Assembly: GCA_937128505.1 (NCBI GenBank)
Contig: CAKZMM010000030.1
Span: forward strand, 1 to 33,441
Direction: 5' to 3'
Origin: an uncultured Thermogutta sp.
Lineage (GTDB): Bacteria; Planctomycetota; Planctomycetia; Pirellulales; Thermoguttaceae
DNA length: 33,441 bases
The number at the start of each line of letters is the position of its first letter. The stretch's first letter is position 1. Below the pieces are notes generated by a model that searched no databases, was not told the DNA's origin, and worked only from the letters and a program-made list of their open reading frames with translations. Below, one piece after another: positions 1 to 8,271 of this stretch. Position numbers and translations under genes: made by a program.

Positions 1-656
1 GGAGCAGGAGCGGGCTGCGAGGGCTGCTCCGGCTGAGGTTGCGGTGGTTGCTCAGGTTGAGGTTGTGGTGGTTGCTCCGGTTGAGGTTGTGGTGGTTGCT
101 CAGGCTGAGGTTGCGGTGGTTGCTCGGGCTGTGGTTGTGGTTGTTCCGGCTGCGGTTGAGCTTCCGGCTGAGAAGGTTGCTCAGCGGGGGCTGCCGGTTG
201 TTCCATGGCGGCCGGCTGCTCAGCAGGTTGTTCCGGGGCCGGAGCCGGGGTTTCCGCCTGAGGCTGCTCGGGTTGAGCTGCGGGGGCTTCCGCCGCCGGT
301 TGAGCGGGCTGAGCTTCCGCCGCCGGGGCCTCTTCGGTCGGCTTCGGGGCTTCAGCCGCGGGTTGCTCGGCGGCCGGCTGTGCCTCAGAAGGCTCCTCAG
401 GTTGAGCCATTTCCTCAGGCTTGGCCTCCTCCGGCTTCGTTTCCGCGACAGCCTCCGGTTGTTCTTCTGGTTTCGCCGGCTCAGCACCGATATCCGGAAC
501 GCTTTCCGGAGGAGTGGTCACCGTGGGCGCGGGCGGCCGATCAGTTACCCGCGGTGGCGTAACCGGGGTCGGACCCTTACCTTGCGGCGACGGACAGCCG
601 CTTAGATACACCACAAACAACGCAATCATCACTACCGTTACAAACGCCCTTGACAT
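1..656 (-). CDS. Proline/glutamine/glutamate-rich lipoprotein, N-terminal part (runs off the left edge)
   Basis: An open frame begins with ATG at 656 and runs to position 1 without a stop, giving about 218 residues, so the C-terminus is outside the window. A GGAGGG ribosome binding site lies just upstream of the start. The N-terminus MSRAFVTVVMIALFVVYLSGC is a short signal peptide ending in a lipobox (LSGC, Cys21), so the product should be lipid-anchored. After Cys21 the chain is almost entirely Pro, Glu, Gln and Ala. It ends in the window with five units of an eight-residue repeat, PEQPPQPQ. Such regions are extended and probably span the periplasm or cell wall; any folded domain would lie beyond the edge. 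The function cannot be named. Plus-strand open frames here are composition artefacts. Confidence 0.85.
   Translation of the reverse strand, partial: MSRAFVTVVMIALFVVYLSGCPSPQGKGPTPVTPPRVTDRPPAPTVTTPPESVPDIGAEPAKPEEQPEAVAETKPEEAKPEEMAQPEEPSEAQPAAEQPAAEAPKPTEEAPAAEAQPAQPAAEAPAAQPEQPQAETPAPAPEQPAEQPAAMEQPAAPAEQPSQPEAQPQPEQPQPQPEQPPQPQPEQPPQPQPEQPPQPQPEQPPQPQPEQPSQPAPA
22..141. repeat. Five tandem 24-bp units inside the lipoprotein gene
   Basis: Units start at 22, 46, 70, 94 and 118 and differ from each other at only a few positions, mostly silent on the minus strand (CAA/CAG and CCG/CCA exchanges). Each unit encodes the octapeptide PEQPPQPQ or a close variant. The period is a multiple of three, so copy-number changes keep the reading frame. 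Confidence 0.9.
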
Positions 657-889
657 TTAACCCTCCGTCCAAAACTCTCAAAAAAAGGTGACTCAAACTT
701 TCTGGGGAAAATTTGTCGTTCCCCACTCCCAACCAAAATACCCTCTTTGCCTGTCGGAGCTGCCCTTTGCTGCTTCTGAACCCGGCAAACTCACGCTATT
801 TCCCGCAATTTAACGCGCCTCGGAGAACCGTACACCCGCGGTAAGCTTAACAGTTTGTTGCGATACACGTCTTGAAAGGCAACCTCCGG

Positions 890-923
890 CCAGTTAATCC
901 CCAAAACCAGTTAATCCCCAAAA
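890..923. repeat. Exact 17-bp tandem duplication
   Basis: The unit CCAGTTAATCCCCAAAA occupies 890-906 and again 907-923 with no mismatch and no spacer. Confidence 0.95.
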
Positions 924-1081
924 TTTTAGTTTGTGGATCGGCAGATGCAAGCATCAACCGTGTCACCCAACCGTAAATAGCGCTCCAAATCAGGAGAACT
1001 TTTGCGACTTTAACAGATCCCAACCTTTGGCTTTAGCCGCACGGTGGTAAAGCCGATCCATCGGTTAGGTTTAGTCGGAGT

Positions 1082-1116
1082 ACATGCGGAGCTAGTCCAG
1101 CTTGGACTACCCATGT
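1082..1116. other. Inverted repeat / possible RNA hairpin upstream of the kinase gene
   Basis: TAGTCCA (1093-1099) pairs perfectly with TGGACTA (1103-1109) across a three-base loop. An outer pair, ACATG (1082-1086) and CATGT (1112-1116), can extend the stem across a small asymmetric internal loop. No T-tract follows, so it is not an obvious intrinsic terminator. It lies about 165 bp before the kinase start and could be an operator or part of a leader RNA. Confidence 0.5.
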
Positions 1117-1279
1117 GAGGGGTAGCTCGAACGAGGACTGAAGGGGTAGCCATTCGGCAATAAAGATGTTCATTTGGGGATTCAATCGCTTCACTCCGAT
1201 GCCAAGTCCCTGAAACGACTTTCTACCCCGAGGATGCTTTTCGGTTTCACTGGCTTCTTCTCAGCCGTTAAAGGTGGTC

Positions 1280-2257
1280 ATGACCCACTCAGCAGCTTCT
1301 CGGCTTGGCCTTAAAGGAACGCTCGGACGGCTGCAACCGGCGCATATCCCTGAAGATTCGCAAGCGACGATCACCGTTAGCCCCCTACCGCTACCGCAAG
1401 TGGTGGGCCCTTGGGAGTTGGTCCGATCGCTTAAGGAGGGGAGGCTTTACCGGCTGTTTAGCGCCCGACCCCGGGGGCAGAGCGAAAGGTTGCCGCCGGC
1501 TTACGCCATCAAGTGCCTTCGTCCGGAATTGGAGCACGAAGCCCGGGCGGTTGCCTTTCTGGCCCGCGAGGCCGCCGTGGCCCAATCGGTGAAAAACCGC
1601 CGAATCATCCCGGTTTTTGCAAGCCAGCTTGATCGGCCGCCTTATTTTTTGGTCATGCCTCTTTTGGAGGGTCAGGATCTGGCCAGCTATTTAGGAAGGA
1701 TGGGCCGATTGAGTATTCCCCAGGCTTTATGGATTGCCCGCCAAACTGCCGAAGGACTTGCGGCCCTGCATTCCCAGGGATGGATGCACGGAGATGTTAA
1801 GCCGAGCAATATTTTTCTATCGCCCCTCGGGCAAGCGACGCTGTTGGATTTGGGTTTTGCGCGTCGTTTGGATCCGCCGGAGCCCACAAATGCTTCATGG
1901 CTTTTAGGGACCCTCACCTACATGGCTCCTGAAAAGATTACCTCGACGCTTCGCGCCGATATCCGCAGCGATCTTTACAGCCTGGGGGTCATTTTTTACG
2001 AGATGTTGGCAGGCCGCCCACCTTTCACGCATGCTCAACCCGGGGATTTGGCCCGGGCCCATCTTCAGGAAGTCCCCCCGGAGATCACCAGATTCCGCCC
2101 CTACATTCCGCGGCGCCTTGTTGCCCTTTTACGTCGGCTCCTCGCAAAAGATCCGTTACGCCGGCCACAAACCCCCGAAGAGCTGGTGGAAAGACTCGTC
2201 GACCTTGAAATTGCAACTTTCGATACGCGCGATCCCCAGCCGTGTAGCGGGAATTAG
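1280..2257 (+). CDS. Serine/threonine protein kinase, Hanks type, cytoplasmic
   Basis: The protein has about 325 residues and one protein kinase domain from about residue 43 to 310. It would transfer phosphate from ATP to Ser/Thr of unknown targets. Numbering from the upstream GTG at 1274, the visible motifs are the ATP-binding Lys in YAIKCL (Lys80), HGDVKPSN (172-179, catalytic Asp174), DLG in place of DFG (192-194) and the activation-segment end MAPEK (APE 218-220). The glycine loop is poor (SLKEGRLYRLF, no GxGxxG), and Gly replaces Arg of the usual HRD, so this is a non-RD kinase. No membrane segment or sensor domain follows. ATG 1280 was chosen because AAAGG lies five bases upstream; GTG 1274 is the alternative. 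The gene stands alone. Confidence 0.9.
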   Translation: MTHSAASRLGLKGTLGRLQPAHIPEDSQATITVSPLPLPQVVGPWELVRSLKEGRLYRLFSARPRGQSERLPPAYAIKCLRPELEHEARAVAFLAREAAVAQSVKNRRIIPVFASQLDRPPYFLVMPLLEGQDLASYLGRMGRLSIPQALWIARQTAEGLAALHSQGWMHGDVKPSNIFLSPLGQATLLDLGFARRLDPPEPTNASWLLGTLTYMAPEKITSTLRADIRSDLYSLGVIFYEMLAGRPPFTHAQPGDLARAHLQEVPPEITRFRPYIPRRLVALLRRLLAKDPLRRPQTPEELVERLVDLEIATFDTRDPQPCSGN

Positions 2258-2330
2258 CGGCTCCCTGGCGTAAATGCGCACAAACCTTCCAATGTTGGGC
2301 AGCGGGAAGCCTACAGGCGGCCGGAAAGCT

Positions 2331-2400
2331 TGAATTGGTCTAGAAAGAATGCTGGGAAGGCTGAATTCGTTTAGAAAGAATAAAGAATCTAGAAAGAGTT
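2331..2400. repeat. Degenerate 31-bp direct repeat downstream of the kinase gene
   Basis: TGAATTGGTCTAGAAAGAAT at 2331 recurs as TGAATTCGTTTAGAAAGAAT at 2362 (period 31). A third partial copy, TCTAGAAAGAG, begins at 2388. Confidence 0.75.
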
Positions 2401-2491
2401 CTTGCGAGGCCAAAAGTCGGATTTTGCGTGGGTATTTCTCAAGTTTCGCCCAGGCGGAGATCCTGCAGCACGTTTCCCAGAAATCCGCCGG

Positions 2492-3772
2492 TTAATCCGG
2501 AATGGTGATTTTTCCCCGAGGATCCCTCAGCCGGTACAAGGTCTCCCCGGCATGGTCGACGACCAAGATGCCTTCGTTTTCGCGGCCTCGAAAAAAATCC
2601 ACATCGATTGACGCAGGATCGCAATATTTCAGATTGACACGTTCTACCCGCTCCTTCGGGATCCCGGTGGCTAATGTCACGGTGATACGGGGTTTTTCCA
2701 CGCCATTCTCATAAGTACCGATTCCCCGAACGTGAGTGGAGTGCGCCAGCACACCCCCGGGAACATCGCGGAACTTGTCCCACTGCTTTAAGAAGTAGTC
2801 GCGCACATGGTAGCCGATTTTGTCCAGATATTTGCCGTGGGTATAAGAGATTTCGTTGACATGCGGTGCATAAATGATGAGTTCCCCCCCATCCGCCACG
2901 ATGGGTTCCAGTTTGTACATCACCTTTCCGGCTACCCAAATGTCGTCGTACATTTCCGGGGCAATGCCCAGGACCAACCGGTAGGGATTCTCTTGGTAGA
3001 CGATGTGGAGCTTGTCGGATAAATCCGCTGCACGCGACCAGGCCTCTTTCGGCTCCCCGATGTAAACGCCTGCCAAGTGGTCGCGGTGGACCACCAGATT
3101 AATATTGAGGATCGGCCGATGGATCATGGTCGCCGCTTCGTTGATCAGCTCGCGGACCGGCGTATGCTTCGTGCCGATGATCTTGATACAGGTGATCACC
3201 GCGGAAAACCAGTGGAAAAAGTTGATAAAGTTCCACTGACTGATCCCCGGGAAAATGTATTTTAGACCGCCGGAAAACCCGACGACCTCGTGGGGGAAAG
3301 TCGGCCCGAGGATCATGAGCTGATCATAGTCAAAGATCATCTTGTTGACACCGATCGGGACCGGCTGATCCATCCGGCCGCCGGTAATTTGGCGAATTCG
3401 TTCCGCGGGGATCGTGCCGATCATCTGAAAGGTGTCGGGTTCCGACCACATGTGATTGAAAATACCGACTTCGCGATAAAGTGAGCTCCGCTCCCCATTG
3501 CAGATGCCCAGCATATGGTGGATTTCTTCCTTGGGCATAGGTTGATGAGTGCCGAGGGCAATCAGAAAATCCAGCTTCCGCACCCGCCAGATCAATAGAT
3601 CGACCATGGCCCGAAACAGCATGGGCAGCGGACACGATCGGGTTTTATCCGGAATCAGCACTAAAACGCGCTTCCCGGCAAGCTCCATCGCGTCGAATGC
3701 CTGCTTGAGGAGATTGTAAGTTTCCCCTTCGTCCAAATATCCGTCGGTCAAGCCCTTTCCTGCCAAAAGCAT
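2492..3772 (-). CDS. LarA-type protein (lactate racemase domain, DUF2088 family), nickel-pincer site conserved
   Basis: The product of 426 residues resembles LarA, the enzyme that racemises 2-hydroxy acids using a covalently bound nickel-pincer nucleotide. Numbering from ATG 3772, visible landmarks are PDKTRS (41-46, the family DxxR), LGTHQP (73-78, His76; the family GTHR has become GTHQ) and HEVVGFSGGLKYIFPG (161-176). His161, Lys171 and His187 are spaced 10 and 16 residues apart, the same as His174, Lys184 and His200 of characterised LarA, so the cofactor site seems intact. The actual substrate is unknown because the family is broad. ATG 3772 is preferred, with GAGGGG about nine bases upstream; a TTG at 3796 is also in frame. 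No larB, larC or larE cofactor genes are in the window. Confidence 0.85.
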   Translation of the reverse strand: MLLAGKGLTDGYLDEGETYNLLKQAFDAMELAGKRVLVLIPDKTRSCPLPMLFRAMVDLLIWRVRKLDFLIALGTHQPMPKEEIHHMLGICNGERSSLYREVGIFNHMWSEPDTFQMIGTIPAERIRQITGGRMDQPVPIGVNKMIFDYDQLMILGPTFPHEVVGFSGGLKYIFPGISQWNFINFFHWFSAVITCIKIIGTKHTPVRELINEAATMIHRPILNINLVVHRDHLAGVYIGEPKEAWSRAADLSDKLHIVYQENPYRLVLGIAPEMYDDIWVAGKVMYKLEPIVADGGELIIYAPHVNEISYTHGKYLDKIGYHVRDYFLKQWDKFRDVPGGVLAHSTHVRGIGTYENGVEKPRITVTLATGIPKERVERVNLKYCDPASIDVDFFRGRENEGILVVDHAGETLYRLRDPRGKITIPD

Positions 3773-3802
3773 GGGAACGATCCCCTCGATCAACAATCAA
3801 GT

Positions 3803-3846
3803 AATCTGCTCGACGAATTCATCTGTTAGTTAATCCGCTCGACAAA
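3803..3846. repeat. 29-bp direct repeat upstream of the LarA-like gene
   Basis: AATCTGCTCGACGAA at 3803 recurs as AATCCGCTCGACAAA at 3832, a period of 29 bp. Confidence 0.7.
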
Positions 3847-3950
3847 CGAAAATGAAGCGCGTCAAACTGAAATCAATTTGTGCGATCAATGAAAGCACTT
3901 CTCGTTTGGCCGCCGGATCCGTTTCGTAGCTTGGGGCTTTGTAAGACTTC

Positions 3951-4004
3951 GAAACCTACCCTGAGACCAATTTGATCGGAACCTACCCTGAGAGTAATTT
4001 CAAA
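3951..4004. repeat. 27-bp tandem repeat, two copies
   Basis: Units at 3951-3977 and 3978-4004 are directly adjacent and share ACCTACCCTGAGA plus flanking bases, with the 3' ends more diverged. Confidence 0.85.
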
Positions 4005-4662
4005 AGCCGGGAGCCAGCGTTTAAGCTCGCTTTAGCCGGTGGTTTGGTACCGCACGGCCGCATGAGCAAATCCGAATTCGTTATTCCAAGGCTTACACCA
4101 CCATCATTTTACTGAGGAACCGGCTTTTTTGGACCGATAGGCTGCGGCGGTGCCTCCTTTAAATTGCCGTCCTTTAGGCCAGTTAATCATAGGGGAATCA
4201 GCAAAAAGGAGCAATACTCGCGGGAAAGGGGCCAGCGATCGTGTGAGAAGCCCTTTGGGAGATCACTCCTCCAGCAGGCTCTCGACTTGTATTCTGCGGC
4301 GGCTTGCAGCGAGCGCCGGGCACTTTGGCTAAGCACTTTTGCCCGAATTTTCGGGGTTCGCGGTGCTGATGCGGTCCTCATCGGCCATGAAACTCCCTAA
4401 AAGCTACCAGGAAGCTTGGGGCCGAATTAAGCTTCAAGAGAACGAAGCGTCGCTGCACCGACTTCGAGGTTATATCGGGAGGAACTGTTGCCGCTTGAGC
4501 CGCCGTTTTTGGGCTGCAGTTGAAAGGCCTCTTTGAGGGGGGCTTTGCGTGGGGAGCTTTTTTTCGAAAAGCAGTGGTGAGCTACCAGGTTAAATAGCAG
4601 CGAACATGACCTCAGGCTTTGCATCCGCGATTTTTCGCGCCGATAGCCGGGGTTTTCGCAGC

Positions 4663-4706
4663 AGATACACAACGGATCCGCTGGGAGATACACAATAGAT
4701 CCGTGG
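4663..4706. repeat. 23-bp tandem repeat, two copies
   Basis: AGATACACAACGGATCCG at 4663 is followed at 4686 by AGATACACAATAGATCCG, a period of 23 bp. It lies about 150 bp upstream of the beta-helix gene. Confidence 0.85.
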
Positions 4707-4852
4707 AGTTTTCGATGACCCATGCGAAGCTTCGGCCCCAGTAGAAGTGAATTACTCGAGAAAGTATGCCGAGCTTCCGCACTAATAATCGGAATGCTAA
4801 GCTTGCAAGCGGTACCACGAACGACCTTTGGTTCGAGAAGGAGGGCTCAATA

Positions 4853-6538
4853 ATGAGTTACCGAAGCAGTTCAACACTCCGAGGGATTTTGGTGAGCAGA
4901 GATGCCCCGGGGGCAACCCCGGCATTGTCTCCGAGGAATCGATCAAGCGGCGGCTACTGGCTGCGGGTCGGATCGCGGTCGGCACCAGAGCTCCCGCCGC
5001 CTACCAACTCTTGTGCTTCATTTTTTGACCGAGTTGCAGCGAGTAATCAAACCCGGCTGGGCTCAAGGGGCGGCGGCGATTCCCCGGAGCGAAGGAAAGA
5101 GCTCCGTAGGCTTGGCCGATACAGCCTGGTAGCCGCCCTCGTTTTAAGCCTCGCGTTATGCGAAGCGGTCACGCGCGCACTGGAGAACGTAGCGGGCCCC
5201 GCTTCGAAGCCTGAAGGAAGCTCGGTTGCCGATTGGCGGGATGTCCGGTCGTTTGGAGCTCGTGGTGACGGGCAAACGGATGACACGGAAGCGATCATCC
5301 GGGCCATCGCTGCTGCGCGTTCCGTGTATTTTCCCGCGGGGACGTATCGGGTGACACGACCCATCGAAATCGTGTTGTCCGAAACCGGTCCGGTTGCCCT
5401 ATGGGGTGATGGGACGGCGCGGATCGAGATGGCCGGAGCCGGTCCCGCGTTTCGGTTTATCGGGAGCCATACGGGAACGGCGGCACCTCGGACCGTGAAG
5501 CCCCAAGTTTGGGAGCTGGAGCGAATGCCGAGCGTATCGGGTTTGGAAATTCTGGGTCGCCACCCCGAGGCGTGCGGAATTGAAGCCACGCTGACCATGC
5601 AACTCGTCCTACGCGGGTTAAATATTCGCGAAACCCTCCATGCCGTTCGGCTTTACGTCCGCAATCGAAACGTGATCATCAGCGATTGCCACATTTACCA
5701 AAACCGCGGCGTGGGAATCTTCTTGGACGACTGCAATCTGCATCAGATCAATATCACGGGCTGCCACATCAGTTACAACGAAGCCGGGGGAATCGTCGTC
5801 CGCGCCGGTGACGTCCGCAACATTCAAGTTACAGGATGCGATATCGAAGGGAACATGCCGCTGGATCCCGTCGTTGCTCAGAAGGCACCACCCACCGCCA
5901 ATATCTTAATCGACAATACGGGGGCTGCGGGCGGCACGGCGGAAATCGCGATCACAGGTTGCACCATCCAGCACACCCATCAGGCCAATGATTCGGCCAA
6001 TATCCGTTACATTGGCCGAGATGGGAAAAATCGGGTTTGGGGCCACGTGGTCATTGCCAACAACGTCCTGTCCGATGCCCAGTTTAATATCGACCTCCTC
6101 CAGGCTCGGGGAGTCAGTATCGTGGGCAACACCTTCTGGCACGGGGTGCAATACAATCTGCGAGCGGTAGATTGCTCGCACTTGGTCATCGGACCTAATG
6201 TGTTGGACCGTAACTTGGAGTACGAAGCCCAGGCCGATGCCGCCGAAGGGGTGCTCCTGCGTAGCTGCACGGATTGCACGATCGCGGGATTGCACATCAG
6301 TGGAACGCGCCGTAATCCTGCCGGTTTGGTGCTCCAACAATCCCGACGGATCCATATCAGTGGTAGCACGGTTTTGGATTGTGAAAACGCCGGGATCATG
6401 CTCGATCAATGCACCGACTGCTATCTGCACGGCTGTTTGCTGCGGCCTAAAGATGGCGATACCACCGGTTGGGTACCGGTGCGCGAAATCGAGGGGCAAA
6501 ATAATCAGATAGAGCTGCGGCCTCAATCCGGCGGCTAA
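4853..6538 (+). CDS. Right-handed parallel beta-helix protein (pectate lyase 3 superfamily), exported or anchored
   Basis: The protein has 561 residues when started at ATG 4853, which has AAGGAGG at 4838-4844. The frame stays open upstream to ATG 4766, but that start has no such site. Residues 129-170 carry the opening of the pectate-lyase-3 fold (DVRSFGARGDGQTDDTEAI, then YFPAGTYRV). About ten irregular helix turns follow, each with a G/N-C/N-type rung such as ITGCHIS, VTGCDIE, ITGCTIQ, IANNVL, IVGNTF and HISGSTV. This fold is typical of polysaccharide lyases, hydrolases and epimerases, but no catalytic residues can be assigned. A hydrophobic stretch at 91-105 after RRLGRY looks like a signal or anchor. 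It is preceded by an unusual low-conservation segment of about 88 residues, so the true start may lie further downstream. Confidence 0.82.
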   Translation: MSYRSSSTLRGILVSRDAPGATPALSPRNRSSGGYWLRVGSRSAPELPPPTNSCASFFDRVAASNQTRLGSRGGGDSPERRKELRRLGRYSLVAALVLSLALCEAVTRALENVAGPASKPEGSSVADWRDVRSFGARGDGQTDDTEAIIRAIAAARSVYFPAGTYRVTRPIEIVLSETGPVALWGDGTARIEMAGAGPAFRFIGSHTGTAAPRTVKPQVWELERMPSVSGLEILGRHPEACGIEATLTMQLVLRGLNIRETLHAVRLYVRNRNVIISDCHIYQNRGVGIFLDDCNLHQINITGCHISYNEAGGIVVRAGDVRNIQVTGCDIEGNMPLDPVVAQKAPPTANILIDNTGAAGGTAEIAITGCTIQHTHQANDSANIRYIGRDGKNRVWGHVVIANNVLSDAQFNIDLLQARGVSIVGNTFWHGVQYNLRAVDCSHLVIGPNVLDRNLEYEAQADAAEGVLLRSCTDCTIAGLHISGTRRNPAGLVLQQSRRIHISGSTVLDCENAGIMLDQCTDCYLHGCLLRPKDGDTTGWVPVREIEGQNNQIELRPQSGG

Positions 6539-6718
6539 CACGCCCGATGGCTGCCGCGGAGAGCCTCTCGTTCGATACTTACGCGGTTTACGTCTGATGG
6601 CTACGCCATGAGCGTCGCACTTTCGAGAAAAAGCGGGTTTTCGATCTTTCCGCTTGGGTTCGAGCGGTTGATCTCCGCAGCTCAAGAGGATGAAATCCGC
6701 GGCTCACTACCAAAACAG

Positions 6719-6738
6719 ATCGATAAAAATCGATAAAA
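6719..6738. repeat. Exact 10-bp tandem duplication
   Basis: ATCGATAAAA is present at 6719-6728 and 6729-6738, about 25 bp before the permease start. The two copies form an A-rich tract in the probable promoter or leader. Confidence 0.8.
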
Positions 6739-6761
6739 AAACCGAGTAGTAAACCGATTCC

Positions 6762-7811
6762 ATGGATTGGCTGATTCAAGCATTCATCGGATTTGCGGCC
6801 GGTGTACTTGGAGGATTACTGGGAATTGGGGGCTCGCTACTCATTATTCCCGGATTGATCCTTTATTTGAGTCACACACCGCAAGGCTACGGCGGAAGCC
6901 ACCAACATCTGATTCAGGCCGCGGCGATGATCTGTAATGTGTTTGTGGCGGCTCCTTCGGTAGTTTCTCATTTCCGGGCCAAAGCGGTGATGCCGCAGGT
7001 CCTCACGCGGTTGGTGCCGTCGGCTTTGGCGGGGATCATCCTCGGGGTATTTCTGACCAACACACAGCTTTTTGCCCGCGAAAAGGGGGTGTATTTGGCC
7101 CTCGGGCTTGCGGGCTTTTTGGCTTACGAAGTCCTCACCAATTTATGGCGGCTTTTGGGTGGTGGCGAGATTGGTGAAAGCGACGGAGACCAAGCCGCAG
7201 GCGACAAATTCTATGCGGCCTCCGTGGTACTTGTTGGACTTGTGGTAGGCGTCAGCGGTGGGTTACTGGGAATCGGCGGGGGTGCCCTGAGCGTTCCCTT
7301 GCAACAGCTCGTGCTGAGGATCCCGCTACGCCGGGCGATAGCCAACTCGGCCGTCACGATCGTCTTTGTCTCCACCTTCGGAGCAGCCTACAAGAACCTA
7401 ACGCTTCCGGCCCATGGATTTACGCTTAGCGACTCGCTGCGGCTGGCGGTCATGCTTATTCCGACGGCAATTGTCGGCAGCTATTTTGGGGGGCAACTCA
7501 CCCATCTGCTGCCGCGACGCCTGTTGCGGTTGACATTCATTTGCTTTTTATCTGTTGTTGCTTGGCTAACCTACACTCGCGCCATGGAGGCGCTCCGCAG
7601 TCTGCCGGCAGAGGCCACCGAAAAACAACAGGTGACCCTCGCTCCTTGCGACTTCTCCCGCAATTCATTCGAGAATATTGGGTTTTGGGCGGGATTGCGA
7701 GATCGGTTCAGTCCATCTAAGCGGGGGAGAGAGATTGCCCCCCGGAGTGACGTACCGGTAAACACTACGAGTGCTTCCAGAGTTGGCGGTCCTAATCGGT
7801 CGAAACCTTGA
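6762..7811 (+). CDS. TauE/SafE-family membrane permease (sulfite/organosulfonate exporter type)
   Basis: This is a 349-residue inner-membrane protein of the TauE/SafE (formerly DUF81) family, whose members move sulfite, sulfonates or related anions; its own substrate is not known. The internal duplication typical of the family is clear: GVLGGLLGIGGSLLIIPGL (residues 14-32) recurs as GVSGGLLGIGGGALSVPL (163-180). About eight hydrophobic segments are present up to residue 272. The last 65-70 residues are hydrophilic, Arg/Ser-rich and not typical of the family. They may be a random extension after loss of an earlier stop. No clear ribosome binding site precedes ATG 6762. The last 20 bp overlap the end of the convergent trmL gene. 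Confidence 0.88.
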   Translation: MDWLIQAFIGFAAGVLGGLLGIGGSLLIIPGLILYLSHTPQGYGGSHQHLIQAAAMICNVFVAAPSVVSHFRAKAVMPQVLTRLVPSALAGIILGVFLTNTQLFAREKGVYLALGLAGFLAYEVLTNLWRLLGGGEIGESDGDQAAGDKFYAASVVLVGLVVGVSGGLLGIGGGALSVPLQQLVLRIPLRRAIANSAVTIVFVSTFGAAYKNLTLPAHGFTLSDSLRLAVMLIPTAIVGSYFGGQLTHLLPRRLLRLTFICFLSVVAWLTYTRAMEALRSLPAEATEKQQVTLAPCDFSRNSFENIGFWAGLRDRFSPSKRGREIAPRSDVPVNTTSASRVGGPNRSKP

Positions 7812-8271
7812 GCCAACCGATTTGGCGCACCGCTTCAAACACCGCAACGGCGACGCTAACCGACAGGTTTAAACTGCGAACCTCCGCGCGAATGGGAATT
7901 CGGAGCACTCGGGGCCAATGAGCATGGAGGAGCGACGCGGGCAAGCCTTGCGTTTCGCTTCCGAAAACAAGCACATCGCCGGGTCGGTAGCTCGCTTCGT
8001 GATAGGGGCGACGAGCCCATTTCGAGAAAAACCACATGCGTTCCAGCGGCAAATGCGAGGAGAGTTGACCCCAGTCATCAACCACCTGCCAGTTTAGATG
8101 AGCCCAATAATCCAAGCCCGCCCGACGCAGGTGTCGATCCGTTATGTGAAAACCCAAGGGCCGCACAAGCCAAAGCTTTGCTCCCACGGCTACACAGGTT
8201 CGGCCTACGGCTCCTGTGTTGTAATGAATCTGCGGTTGATGCAGGACCACATGAAGGATCGGTTCGTACAC
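7792..8271 (-). CDS. trmL: tRNA (cytidine/uridine(34)-2'-O)-methyltransferase, TrmL-like
   Basis: A 159-residue SPOUT-class RNA methyltransferase, the full usual length for TrmL. These enzymes use S-adenosylmethionine to methylate the 2'-hydroxyl of the wobble nucleotide 34 in certain leucine tRNAs. The three SPOUT motifs are in order: NTGAVGRTCVAVGA (18-31, with the conserved Asn and Arg), VFGSETQGLP (102-111) and RIPIRAEVRSLNLSVSVAVA (124-143), which form the trefoil knot and cofactor pocket. The start is GTG at 8271; the N-terminus MYEPILHVVLHQPQIHYNTG fits the family start. Only a weak AGGA lies close upstream. It converges on the TauE/SafE gene, and the two reading frames overlap by 20 bp. 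Confidence 0.92.
   Translation of the reverse strand: MYEPILHVVLHQPQIHYNTGAVGRTCVAVGAKLWLVRPLGFHITDRHLRRAGLDYWAHLNWQVVDDWGQLSSHLPLERMWFFSKWARRPYHEASYRPGDVLVFGSETQGLPASLLHAHWPRVLRIPIRAEVRSLNLSVSVAVAVFEAVRQIGWLKVSTD

Larger units (their letters stand above)
657..1279. other. Intergenic region between divergent lipoprotein and kinase genes
   Basis: No gene is supported here. The stretch carries promoters for two diverging genes, an exact 17-bp tandem duplication at 890-923 and a hairpin at 1082-1116. The element GGGGTAGC occurs twice at a 24-bp spacing (about 1119-1126 and 1143-1150). No tRNA or known riboswitch was recognised. Confidence 0.6.
3773..4852. other. Intergenic region of about 1.1 kb with three repeat loci
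   Basis: The divergent LarA-like and beta-helix genes flank this stretch. Short open frames between 4150 and 4820 lack ribosome binding sites and recognisable sequence. Besides the repeats listed separately (3803, 3951, 4663), nothing was recognised. Confidence 0.6.

Noticed and set aside
39-605. Long Leu/Arg-rich and Val/Ala/Pro-rich open frames on the plus strand
   Set aside because: They are antisense shadows of the Pro/Gln-rich lipoprotein repeats; the minus strand has a signal peptide, lipobox and ribosome binding site.
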